NCBI GenBank assembly: GCA_963556195.1
Contig: OY744531.1
Coordinates: forward strand, 107,745,120-107,809,119
Source of the DNA: Sepiola atlantica
Taxonomy: Eukaryota; Mollusca; Cephalopoda; Sepiida; Sepiolidae
Length of the DNA: 64,000 nucleotides
Reading direction: 5' to 3'
Positions 34,261 through 45,352 of the stretch are shown here, piece after piece. Below the pieces are notes generated by a model. It did not search any database, had not been told where the DNA came from, and was given only the letters and a program-made list of their open reading frames with translations. How positions within the stretch are numbered: the first letter of the stretch is position 1; the number at the start of each line of letters is the position of its first letter. The position numbers and the translations under genes are program-made.

Positions 34261-37200
34261 TTTTGATAGTAAATAGATCTTACGTGATTGTTTTGATAGT
34301 AAATGGATCTTACGTGATTGTTTTGATAGTAAATGGATCTTACGGTATTGTTTTGATAGTAAATGGATCTTACGTGATTGTTTTGATAGTAAATAGATCT
34401 TACGGTATTGTTTTGATAGTAAATGGATCTTACGTGATTGTTTTGATAGTAAATGGATCTTACGTGATTGTTTTGATAGTAAATGTATCATACGTGATTG
34501 TTTTGATAGTAAATGGATCTTACGTGATTGTTTTGATAGTAAATAGATCTTACGTGATTGTTTTGATAGTAAATGTATCATACGTGATTGTTTTGATAGT
34601 AAATGGATCTTACGTGATTGTTTTGATAGTAAATGGATCTTACGTGATTGTTTTGATAGTAAATGGATCTTACGTGATTGTTTTGATAGTAAATGGATCT
34701 TACGTGATTGTTTTGATAGTAAAGGGATCTTACGTGATTGTTTTGATAGTAACTGGATCCTACGTAATTGTTTTGATAGTAAATGGATCCTACGTGATTG
34801 TTTTGATAGTAAATGGATCTTACGTGATTGTTTTGATAGTAAATGGATCCTACGTGATTGTTTTGATAGTAAATGGATCTTACGTGATTGTTTTGATAGT
34901 AAATGGATCTTACGTGATTGTTTTGATAGTAAATGGATCTTACGGTATTGTTTTGATAGTAAATGGATCTTACGTGATTGTTTTGATAGTAAATGGATCT
35001 TACGTGATTGTTTTGATAGTAAATGGATCCTACGTGATTGTTTTGATAGTAAATGGATCTTACGTGATTGTTTTGATAGTAAATGGATCCTACGTGATTG
35101 TTTTGATAGTAAATGGATCTTACGGTATTGTTTTGATAGTAAATGGATTTTACGTGATTGTTTTGATAGTAAATGGATCCTACGTGATTGTTTTGATAGT
35201 AAATGGATCTTACGTGATTGTTTTGATAGTAAATGGATCCTACGTGATTGTTTTGATAGTAAATGGATCTTACGGTATTGTTTTGATAGTAAATGGATCT
35301 TACGTGATTGTTTTGATAGTAAATGGATCTTACGTGATTGTTTTGATAGTAAATGAATCTTACGTGATTGTTTTGATAGTAAATGGATCTTACGTGATTG
35401 TTTTGATAGTAAAGGGATCTTACGTGATTGTTTTGATAGTAACTGGATCCTACGTAATTGTTTTGATAGTAAATGGATCCTACGTGATTGTTTTGATAGT
35501 AAATGGATCTTACGTGATTGTTTTGATAGTAAATGGATCCTACGTGATTGTTTTGATAGTAAATGGATCTTACGTGATTGTTTTGATAGTAAATGGATCT
35601 TACGTGATTGTTTTGATAGTAAATGGATCTTACGGTATTGTTTTGATCGTAAATGGATCTTACGTGATTGTTTTGATAGTAAATGGATCTTACGTGATTG
35701 TTTTGATAGTAAATGGATCCTACGTGATTGTTTTGATAGTAAATGGATCTTACGTGATTGTTTTGATAGTAAATGGATCCTACGTGATTGTTTTGATAGT
35801 AAATGGATCTTACGGTATTGTTTTGATAGTAAATGGATCTTACGTGATTGTTTTGATAGTAAATGGATCCTACGTGATTGTTTCGATAGTAAATGGATCT
35901 TACGTGATTGTTTTGATAGTAAATAGATCTTACGTGATTGTTTTGATAGTAAATGGATCCTACGTGATTGTTTTGATAGTAAATGGATCTTACGGTATTG
36001 TTTTGATAGTAAATGGATCTTACGTGATTGTTTTGATAGTAAATGGATCTTACGGTATTGTTTTGATAATAAATGGATCTTACGTGATTGTTTTGATAAT
36101 AAATGGATCTTACGTGATTGTTTTGATAGTAAAGGGATCTTACGTGATTGTTTTGATAGTAACTGGATCCTACGTAATTGTTTTGATAGTAAATGGATCC
36201 TACGTGATTGTTTTGATAGTAAATGGATCTTACGTGATTGTTTTGATAGTAAATGGATCCTACGTGATTGTTTTGATAGTAAATGGATCTTACGTGATTG
36301 TTTTGATAGTAAATGGATCTTACGGTATTGTTTTGATAGTAAATGGATCCTACGTGATTGTTTTGATAGTAAATGGATCTTACGTGATTGTTTTGATAGT
36401 AAATGGATCTTACGGTATTGTTTTGATAGTAAATGGATCTTACGTGATTGTTTTGATAGTAAATGGATCTTACGGTATTGTTTTGATAATAAGTGGATCT
36501 TACGTGATTGTTTTGATAATAAATGGATCTTACGTGATTGTTTTGATAGTAAAGGGATCTTACGTGATTGTTTTGATAGTAACTGGATCCTACGTAATTG
36601 TTTTGATAGTAAATGGATCCTACGTGATTGTTTTGATAGTAAATGGATCTTACGTGATTGTTTTGATAGTAAATGGATCCTACGTGATTGTTTTGATAGT
36701 AAATAGATCTTACGTGATTGTTTTGATAGTAAATGGATCTTACGTGATTGTTTTGATAGTAAATGGATCTTACGGTATTGTTTTGATAGTAAATGGATCT
36801 TACGTGATTGTTTTGATAGTAAATAGATCTTACGGTATTGTTTTGATAGTAAATGGATCTTACGTGATTGTTTTGATAGTAAATGGATCTTACGTGATTG
36901 TTTTGATAGTAAATGTATCATACGTGATTGTTTTGATAGTAAATGGATCTTACGTGATTGTTTTGATAGTAAATAGATCTTACGTGATTGTTTTGATAGT
37001 AAATGTATCATACGTGATTGTTTTGATAGTAAATGGATCTTACGTGATTGTTTTGATAGTAAATGGATCTTACGTGATTGTTTTGATAGTAAATGGATCT
37101 TACGTGATTGTTTTGATAGTAAATGGATCTTACGTGATTGTTTTGATAGTAAAGGGATCTTACGTGATTGTTTTGATAGTAACTGGATCCTACGTAATTG

Positions 37201-39120
37201 TTTTGATAGTAAATGGATCCTACGTGATTGTTTTGATAGTAAATGGATCTTACGTGATTGTTTTGATAGTAAATGGATCCTACGTGATTGTTTTGATAGT
37301 AAATGGATCTTACGTGATTGTTTTGATAGTAAATGGATCTTACGTGATTGTTTTGATAGTAAATGGATCTTACGGTATTGTTTTGATAGTAAATGGATCT
37401 TACGTGATTGTTTTGATAGTAAATGGATCTTACGTGATTGTTTTGATAGTAAATGGATCCTACGTGATTGTTTTGATAGTAAATGGATCTTACGTGATTG
37501 TTTTGATAGTAAATGGATCCTACGTGATTGTTTTGATAGTAAATGGATCTTACGGTATTGTTTTGATAGTAAATGGATTTTACGTGATTGTTTTGATAGT
37601 AAATGGATCCTACGTGATTGTTTTGATAGTAAATGGATCTTACGTGATTGTTTTGATAGTAAATGGATCCTACGTGATTGTTTTGATAGTAAATGGATCT
37701 TACGGTATTGTTTTGATAGTAAATGGATCTTACGTGATTGTTTTGATAGTAAATGGATCTTACGTGATTGTTTTGATAGTAAATGAATCTTACGTGATTG
37801 TTTTGATAGTAAATGGATCTTACGTGATTGTTTTGATAGTAAAGGGATCTTACGTGATTGTTTTGATAGTAACTGGATCCTACGTAATTGTTTTGATAGT
37901 AAATGGATCCTACGTGATTGTTTTGATAGTAAATGGATCTTACGTGATTGTTTTGATAGTAAATGGATCCTACGTGATTGTTTTGATAGTAAATGGATCT
38001 TACGTGATTGTTTTGATAGTAAATGGATCTTACGTGATTGTTTTGATAGTAAATGGATCTTACGGTATTGTTTTGATCGTAAATGGATCTTACGTGATTG
38101 TTTTGATAGTAAATGGATCTTACGTGATTGTTTTGATAGTAAATGGATCCTACGTGATTGTTTTGATAGTAAATGGATCTTACGTGATTGTTTTGATAGT
38201 AAATGGATCCTACGTGATTGTTTTGATAGTAAATGGATCTTACGGTATTGTTTTGATAGTAAATGGATCTTACGTGATTGTTTTGATAGTAAATGGATCC
38301 TACGTGATTGTTTCGATAGTAAATGGATCTTACGTGATTGTTTTGATAGTAAATAGATCTTACGTGATTGTTTTGATAGTAAATGGATCCTACGTGATTG
38401 TTTTGATAGTAAATGGATCTTACGGTATTGTTTTGATAGTAAATGGATCTTACGTGATTGTTTTGATAGTAAATGGATCTTACGGTATTGTTTTGATAAT
38501 AAATGGATCTTACGTGATTGTTTTGATAATAAATGGATCTTACGTGATTGTTTTGATAGTAAAGGGATCTTACGTGATTGTTTTGATAGTAACTGGATCC
38601 TACGTAATTGTTTTGATAGTAAATGGATCCTACGTGATTGTTTTGATAGTAAATGGATCTTACGTGATTGTTTTGATAGTAAATGGATCCTACGTGATTG
38701 TTTTGATAGTAAATGGATCTTACGTGATTGTTTTGATAGTAAATGGATCTTACGGTATTGTTTTGATAGTAAATGGATCCTACGTGATTGTTTTGATAGT
38801 AAATGGATCTTACGTGATTGTTTTGATAGTAAATGGATCTTACGGTATTGTTTTGATAGTAAATGGATCTTACGTGATTGTTTTGATAGTAAATGGATCT
38901 TACGGTATTGTTTTGATAATAAATGGATCTTACGTGATTGTTTTGATAATAAATGGATCTTACGTGATTGTTTTGATAGTAAAGGGATCTTACGTGATTG
39001 TTTTGATAGTAACTGGATCCTACGTAATTGTTTTGATAGTAAATGGATCCTACGTGATTGTTTTGATAGTAAATGGATCTTACGTGATTGTTTTGATAGT
39101 AAATGGATCCTACGTGATTG
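34261..39120. repeat. 2430-bp tandem higher-order duplication (81 monomers x 2)
   Basis: Segments 34261-36690 and 36691-39120 carry the same variant monomers in the same order. Matched pairs include AAATGTATCA at 34471/36901, AACTGGATCC at 34741/37171, AAATGAATCT at 35341/37771, GATCGTAAA at 35641/38071, TTTCGATAG at 35881/38311 and GATAATAAA at 36061/38491. The only difference I noticed is AAGTGG at 36491 against AAATGG at 38921. The match breaks down on both sides of this interval. Confidence 0.88.
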
Positions 39121-41670
39121 TTTTGATAGTAAATGGATCTTACGTGATTGTTTTGATAGTAAATGGATCTTACGTGATTGTTTTGATAGTAAATGGATCT
39201 TACGGTATTGTTTTGATAGTAAATGGATCTTACGTGATTGTTTTGATAGTAAATGGATCTTACGTGATTGTTTTGATAGTAAATGGATCCTACGTGATTG
39301 TTTTGATAGTAAATGGATCTTACGTGATTGTTTTGATAGTAAATGGATCCTACGTGATTGTTTTGATAGTAAATGGATCTTACGTGATTGTTTTGATAGT
39401 AAATGGATCCTACGTGATTGTTTTGATAGTAAATGGATCTTACGTGATTGTTTTGATAGTAAATGGATCTTACGTGATTGTTTTGATAGTAAATGGATCC
39501 TACGTGATTGTTTTGATAGTAAATGGATCCTACGTGATTGTTTTGATAGTAAATGGATCCTACGTGATTGTTTTGATAGTAGATGGATCTTACGTGATTG
39601 TTTTGATAGTAAATGGATCTTACGTGATTGTTTTGATAGTAAATGGATCTTACGTGATTGTTTTGATAGTAAATGGATCTTACGTGATTGTTTTGATAGT
39701 AACTGGATCTTACATGATTGTTTTGATAGTAAATGGATCTTACGTGATTGTTTTGATAGTAGATGGATCTTACGTGATTGTTTTGATAGTAAATGGATCT
39801 TACGTGATTGTTTTGATAGTAAATGGATCTTACGTGATTGTTTTGATAGTAAATGGATCTTACGTGATTGTTTTGATAGTAACTGGATCTTACGTGATTG
39901 TTTTGATAGTAAATGGATCTTACGTGATTGTTTTGATAGTAAATGGATCTTTCGTGATTGTTTTGATAGTAAATGGATCCTACGTGATTGTTTTGATAGT
40001 AAATGGATCTTACGTGATTGTTTTGATAGTAAATGGATCCTACGTGATTGTTTTGATAGTAAATGGATCCTACGTGATTGTTTTGATAGTAAATGGATCT
40101 TACGTGATTGTTTTGATAGTAAATGGATCTTACGTGATTGTTTTGCTAGTAAATTGATCTTACGTGATTGTTTTGATAGTAAATGGATCTTACGTGATTG
40201 TTTTGATAGTAAATGGATCTTACGTGATTGTTTTGATAGTAAATGGATCCTACGTGATTGTTTTGATAGTAAATTGATCCTACGTGATTGTTTTGATAGT
40301 AAATGGATCTTACGGTATTGTTTTGATAGTAAATGGATCTTACGTGATTGTTTTGATAGTAAATGGATCCTACGTGATTGTTTTGATAGTAAATGGATCT
40401 TACGTGATTGTTTTGATAGTAAATGGATCTTACGTGATTGTTTTGATAGTAAATGGATCTTACGTGATTGTTTTGATAGTAAATGGATTTTACGTGATTG
40501 TTTTGATAGTAAATGGATCTTACGTGATTGTTTTGATAGTAAATGGATCCTACGTGATTGTTTTGATAGTAAATGGATCCTACGTGATTGTTTTGATAGT
40601 AAATGGATCTTACGGTATTGTTTTGATATTAAATGGATCTTACGTGATTGTTTTGATAGTAAATGGATCCTACATGATTGTTTTGATAGTAAAGGGATCT
40701 TACGTGATTGGTTTGATAGTAAATGGATCCTACGTGATTGTTTTGATAGTAAATGGATCTTACGTGATTGTTTTGATAGTAAATGGATCCTACGTGATTG
40801 TTTTGATAGTAAATGGATCTTACGTGATTGTTTTGATAGTAAATGGATCTTACGTGATTGTTTTGATAGTAAATGGATCTTACGTGATTGTTTTGATAGT
40901 AAATGGATCTTACGTGATTGTTTTGATAGTAAATGGATCATACGTGATTGTTTTGATAGTAAATGGATCATACGGTATTGTTTTGATAGTAAATGGATCT
41001 TACGTGATTGTTTTGATAGTAAATGGATCCTACGTGATTGTTTTGATAGTAAATGGATCTTACGTGATTGTTTTGATAGTAAATGGATCCTACGTGATTG
41101 TTTTGATAGTAAATGGATCTTACGTGATTGTTTTGATAGTAATTGGATCCTACGTCATTGTTTTGATAGTAAATGGATCCTACGTGATTGTTTTGTATAG
41201 TAAATGGATCCTACGTGATTGTTTTGATAGTAAATGGATCCTACGTGATTGTTTTGATAGAAATGGATCTTACGTGATTGTTTTGATAGTAAATGGATCC
41301 TACGTGATTGTTTTGATAGTAAATGGATCCTACGTGATTGTTTTGATAGTAAATGGATCCTACGTCATTGTTTTGATAGTAAATGGATCATACGTGATTG
41401 TTTTGATAGTAAATGGATCCTACGTGATTGTTTTGATAGTAAATGGATCTTACGTGATTGTTTTGATAGTAAATGGATCCTACGTCATTGTTTTGATAGT
41501 AAATGGATCATACGTGATTGTTTTGATAGTAAATGGATCCTACGTCATTGTTTTGATAGTAAATGGATCATACGTGATTGTTTTGATAGTAAATGGATCC
41601 TACGTGATTGTTTTGATAGTAAATGGATCCTACGTGATTGTTTTGATAGTAAATGGATCCTACGTGATTT

Positions 41671-43071
41671 TACTGAAGGCTTTGCTGGCCTTTTTGATCC
41701 TTACCAATATTTTGGAATCAATAGATCGATCTCAACATCGATCTCAAGAGAGGATTCTGCCAAGGTATACAAAGGAGTCAACCCCACTTAAGCGTTTAAG
41801 CGTGAAAAAGGTAGAATCGAGTTTATTTAAATGAGAGGAATTAAATAAAACAAAATCAATGACTTACATTTGCCAATGTAAGACTTTTCGGATGCCGTTT
41901 CTATTTTTCTGCTTGCTCCACAGTAAATGCTTAAAATAATGTTAGCCAATCAGATGGCATATGTGACTGGTGCATACAGAAAGTGTATTTTATTTAACTT
42001 TTGCCCCAGTGTCGATTGGAGAGTATTGCTAGACGTTAGTTGGGGGGTAAAAACTCCTTTGACTTTACTAAAAAAATAAAATGTTGTTAAGGACTAAATA
42101 TTATAATCGATGAAATCGATCGAAAAAAAATTTTTTTTAAACACGGATCAATAATTAGTTTAAATCAATAATTGTCCTAAATCACTGATTAAAAGAGAAA
42201 TGTTTATATTTTGTTATTAAACCCTTTCCTATCAACGAAATAAGGGCAAAAAATTGCCTTTACTTTATATATAAGTGAAAAGTATATTTTTTTTACTTCA
42301 TGGCTTAAAAGAAATATTTGATGTTCTCAATTCTATTTATAATGATTTGACATCGAGAATTTCATATTAAAAGACTCTATGTAAATAATATGAATTTCAC
42401 TGATCATTTGTAGACTTACTGTCGAATATCTTTACTTTGCATGACCAGTGAGTTCAACCAGTTTCCAATTACCTATCTCCTATTTAGTGCCATTACACCT
42501 GGTGTCATGTTATTAGCTCTTCAATCAGATATTTGAAATGGAATGTAAGCCTATCAAATTCATAAGATCAAGTTCTCATGAACTTTTTAAGACAAAGCAA
42601 TTCCTTTCAGATTGAATGGATTTCTAACGAATCACCTTTTTTGAAAAATAATCAAAATGTAAAATTTACGCAACAAAAACTCGGTCGGAAACAATGTCAA
42701 TTACATAACACACGGAGATGAATTTCTACAGAGAGAAGAATAAAACAATCATAACGGAATCTCTTTTCTTTTCAAGATGAACAACGTTTTTGTGAATCAG
42801 TTGCATTACAGGATTATCGATGGGCACTATGGAATCGGCAAGCCAAATTGAAATCCAGCCAATTCTTACACGCTAATACCATCAGAGAAAGGGATGAACC
42901 CCTGATTCCTACCGCTTTAGGAAAATAACAATTTGTGTTCAATTAATCGTGTACGATATGTATTATTTATTATGCACTACTTTCCTTGGATGTAGATCGA
43001 CAGCCAATCAGAAGCCCTGGCGTTGGAACATAAATGGCTGGACTTCTTCTTACAGAACCAAATGTAATTTC
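41671..43071. other. Spacer after the 17-kb satellite
   Basis: About 1.4 kb without a recognised gene. A plus-strand frame runs out of the satellite to 41834 but shows no known domain. The segment 41829-41850 matches 1947-1968. CCAATCAG motifs occur at 41947 and 43002. Confidence 0.5.
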
Positions 43072-43114
43072 GCACCCGCCCCCGCCCCCGCCCCCGCCCC
43101 CGCCCCCGCCCCCG
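43072..43114. repeat. (CCCCCG)n hexanucleotide microsatellite
   Basis: About seven CCCCCG units, the most GC-rich stretch in the window. A potential G-quadruplex former on the minus strand. Confidence 0.93.
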
Positions 43115-43253
43115 GTCAGAATTGGAGCCAGTACACTGCCCAGAGTAGACGTAGTTGTTGGTTTCCCCAAATCGCCAACAATATGGTAAATCTACCTTAG
43201 TCTAACCCTATCCCTACCCCTAACGCCGCACTTTATAAAGACTGACTGTGTAG

Positions 43254-44481
43254 CTGTCAACTGTTCACTGGTCACTGTCCACTGTTAACTGTCAACTGTT
43301 CACTGTTAACTGTTCACTACCAACTGTTCACTGTCAACTGTTCACTTTCAACTGTTCACTGTTCACTGTTCACTGTCAACTGTCAACTGTTCACTGTCCA
43401 CTGTTCACTTTTCACTGTCCACTGTTCACTGTTCACTGTCAACTGTTCACTGTTCACTGTCAACTGTCAACTGTTCACTGTCAACTGTCAACTGTTCACT
43501 GTTCACTGTTCACTGTTCACTGTCAACTGTTCACTGTCAACTGTTCACTGTCAACTGTTCACTGTTCACTGTTCACTGTTCACTGTCAACTGTTCACTGT
43601 CAACTGTTCACTGTTCACTGTTCACTGTCAACTGTTCACTGTCAACTGTTCACTGTCAACTGTTAACTGTCCACTGTTCAATGTTCACTGTCAACTGTTC
43701 ACTGTCAACTGTCAACTGTTCACTGTTCACTGTTCACTGTCAACTGTTCACTGTCAACTGTTCACTGTCAACTGTTCACTGTTAACTGTCAACTGTTCAC
43801 TGTTTGCTGTCAACTGTTCACTGTTCACTGTTCACTGTCAACTGTTCACTGTCAACTGTTCACTGTCAACTGTTCACTGTTCACTGTCAACTGTTCACTG
43901 TCAACTGTTCACTGTTCACTGTCAACTGTTCACTGTCAACTGTTCACTGTCAACTGTTCACTGTTCACTGTCAACTGTTCACTGTCAACTGTTCACTGTT
44001 CACTGTTCACTGTCAACTGCCAACTGTTCACTGTCAACTGTTCACTATTCACTGTCAACTGTTCACTGTCAACTGTTCACTGTCAACTGTTCACTGTCAA
44101 CTGTTCACTGTCAACTGTTCACTGTCAACTGTTCACTGTTCACTGTCAACTGTTCACTGTCAACTGTTCACTGTTCACTGTTCACTGTCAACTGCCAACT
44201 GTTCACTGTCAACTGTTCACTATTTACTGTCAACTGTTCACTGTCAACTGTTCACTGTCAACTGTTCACTGTCAACTGTTCACTGTCAACTGTTCACTGT
44301 TCACTGTCAACTGCCAACTGTTCACTGTCAACTGTTCACTGTTCACTGTCAACTGTTCACTGTCAACTGTTCACTGTTCACTGTTCACTGTCAACTGCCA
44401 ACTGTTCACTGTCAACTGTTCACTATTCACTGTCAACTGTTCGCTGTCAACTGTTCGCTGTCCACTGTTCACTGTTCACTC
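43254..44481. repeat. Heptamer array of CTGTTCA and CTGTCAA, about 175 units
   Basis: Entirely 7-mers, chiefly CTGTTCA and CTGTCAA, with rarer CTGTCCA, CTGTTAA, CTGCCAA and CTATTCA. The 14-bp dimer dominates, but runs of two to four CTGTTCA occur. Rare units such as CTGCCAA recur (about 44015, 44190, 44310, 44395), suggesting larger duplications of around 175 bp in the right half. The open frame 43804-44532 is a by-product. Confidence 0.95.
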
Positions 44482-44827
44482 TCTGCTGCCCAGAAATCAA
44501 CTGAGCTCTTCAATGTCAAAATTTCATACTAATAAACTCACCACTTATGCAAATTGCCTACCAACCAGAGCCATCTAAGTCCATAGACTCCAAACAGCCA
44601 ATCTGCAAAGGGGAGATAACTCAATTGACAGATATTGTCAAGAAGGCAAATTATCACAGCATCTTTAACTACAAGAGGAAATTTTTATTTGAACTAAAAT
44701 AAATGGCGAAAAAAAAGTTAAAAGACAAACAAACAAAAAGAAGAAAGAAAGCAACAAACAAAATATACAAAAAATGACAAAAGAAGAAATGATAAAGAAA
44801 CAATATATATATATATATATCAGAGCA

Positions 44828-44947
44828 ATTACGAAGGGAAGACAAGTTTTATTTTTCATTATTAAAAGATACGAGAGGGAAAAACAAATTGTTTCCCCTT
44901 TTGTACTTTTTAATCTTGAAAGATAAAACGTGTCTTCCCTTCGTAAT
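44828..44947. mobile_element. 120-bp MITE-like foldback
   Basis: Terminal inverted repeats ATTACGAAGGGAAGACAAGT (44828) and the complement ending TCTTCCCTTCGTAAT (44947). About 27 bp are paired, with further partial pairing inward. No ORF. The left flank is (TA)n. Confidence 0.8.
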
Positions 44948-44991
44948 TTCTTTAATATAATTCTGTATCCCAAAGAAAATCATGAAACATA

Positions 44992-45065
44992 TCCGAACTC
45001 AAGATTCGAAACCCAAGTCACTTGCATGCGAGGTGAGTACTCTCTCACTGAGCCACTTCGCTTCT
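44992..45065 (-). mobile_element. tRNA-Ala SINE head, inverted partial copy
   Basis: On minus: GTGGCTCAGTGAGAGAGTAC, CTCGCATGCAAGTGACT and GGGTTTCGAATCTTGAGTTC. This is the same head as 45071-45132, facing away from it. Sequence beyond about 44983 diverges, so no ribozyme is present here. Confidence 0.85.
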
Positions 45066-45070
45066 CTGAG

Positions 45071-45255
45071 AGAGGAGGTGGCTCAGTGGGAGAGTACTCG
45101 CCTCGCATGCAAGTGACTCAGGTTTCGAATCCTGAGTTCAGATATGTTCTACTGATGAGCCCAAAGGAGGGCGAAACTCGAGTCTAGGACTTCCGGTTTG
45201 TGGCTTTCATGGTTTATGTGGACTGCGGCGTTGTCTTATTGTGGAAATAATTATA
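45071..45255 (+). mobile_element. tRNA-Ala-derived SINE with intact hammerhead ribozyme
   Basis: The head has A box TGGCTCAGTGG (45079-45089), an Ala-like anticodon arm CTCGCCTCGCATGCAAG and a B-box-like GGTTTCGAATCC (45121-45132). It is followed by a complete type I hammerhead (45146-45190), then a roughly 65-nt tail through GGACTGCGGCGTTGTC and GTGGAAATAATTATATATAT. This is the fullest copy of the family here. A tRNA promoter plus a self-cleaving motif makes it similar in design to retrozyme-type or Penelope-associated ribozyme elements, but no coding region is present. Confidence 0.85.
45146..45190 (+). ncRNA. Complete type I hammerhead ribozyme
   Basis: Stem I GTTCTA (45146-45151) pairs with TAGGAC (45185-45190), six base pairs with one G-U. 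Core CTGATGA is at 45152-45158. Stem II GCCC/GGGC with loop AAAGGA covers 45159-45172. Core GAAA is at 45173-45176. Stem III is A-U and C-G closed by TCGA. The cleavage triplet is GTC, cutting after C45184. All conserved core bases of the hammerhead consensus (CUGANGA, GAAA, NUH) are present. Confidence 0.92.
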
Positions 45256-45276
45256 TATATCATCTCACATTCAAAA

Positions 45277-45280
<4 letters not shown>

Positions 45281-45350
<70 letters not shown>
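45281..45350. repeat. (TA)n microsatellite
   Basis: About 35 TA units immediately left of the 725-bp inverted-repeat element. Confidence 0.97.

Positions 45351-45351
<1 letters not shown>

Positions 45352-45352
<1 letters not shown>

Larger units (their letters stand above)
24629..41670. repeat. 17-kb satellite of 30-bp monomers, about 568 copies
   Basis: Strict 30-bp monomers containing GTAAATGGATCTTACGTGAT. Common variants: GGATCC for GGATCT, GGTATTG for GTGATTG, AAATAGATC, AACTGGATC, AAAGGGATC, TTCGATAGT, GATAATAA and CGTAATTG. A 31-bp form with GGTTTGATTTACA appears at 24838, 24988, 25138, 26938 and 28018. The period is divisible by three and the monomer has no stop in several frames, so overlapping frames stay open on both strands for kilobases (VIVLIVNGSY and ILRDCFDSKW on plus, KIHLLSKQSR on minus). 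I see no sign of a gene: no start context, no unique domain, and frames end wherever a point change makes a stop. Variant order shows nested higher-order repeats. Confidence 0.97.

Noticed and set aside
30265..40971. 3568-codon minus-strand ORF and the large plus-strand ORFs of the 30-bp satellite as giant repeat-protein genes
   Set aside because: The 30-bp period contains no stop in several frames on both strands, so openness is automatic. Frames end at random point changes and there is no non-repetitive domain, start context or intron evidence.
24629..41670. CRISPR array (30-bp repeats)
   Set aside because: Repeats are contiguous with no spacers, and the context is eukaryotic.
43804..44532. 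242-residue Cys/Val/His/Ser-rich ORF
   Set aside because: Pure heptamer array; open only because of the 7-mer composition.
45071..45143. Functional tRNA-Ala gene
   Set aside because: The B box has an extra T, the acceptor ends do not pair properly, and the sequence continues into a shared SINE body present in other copies.
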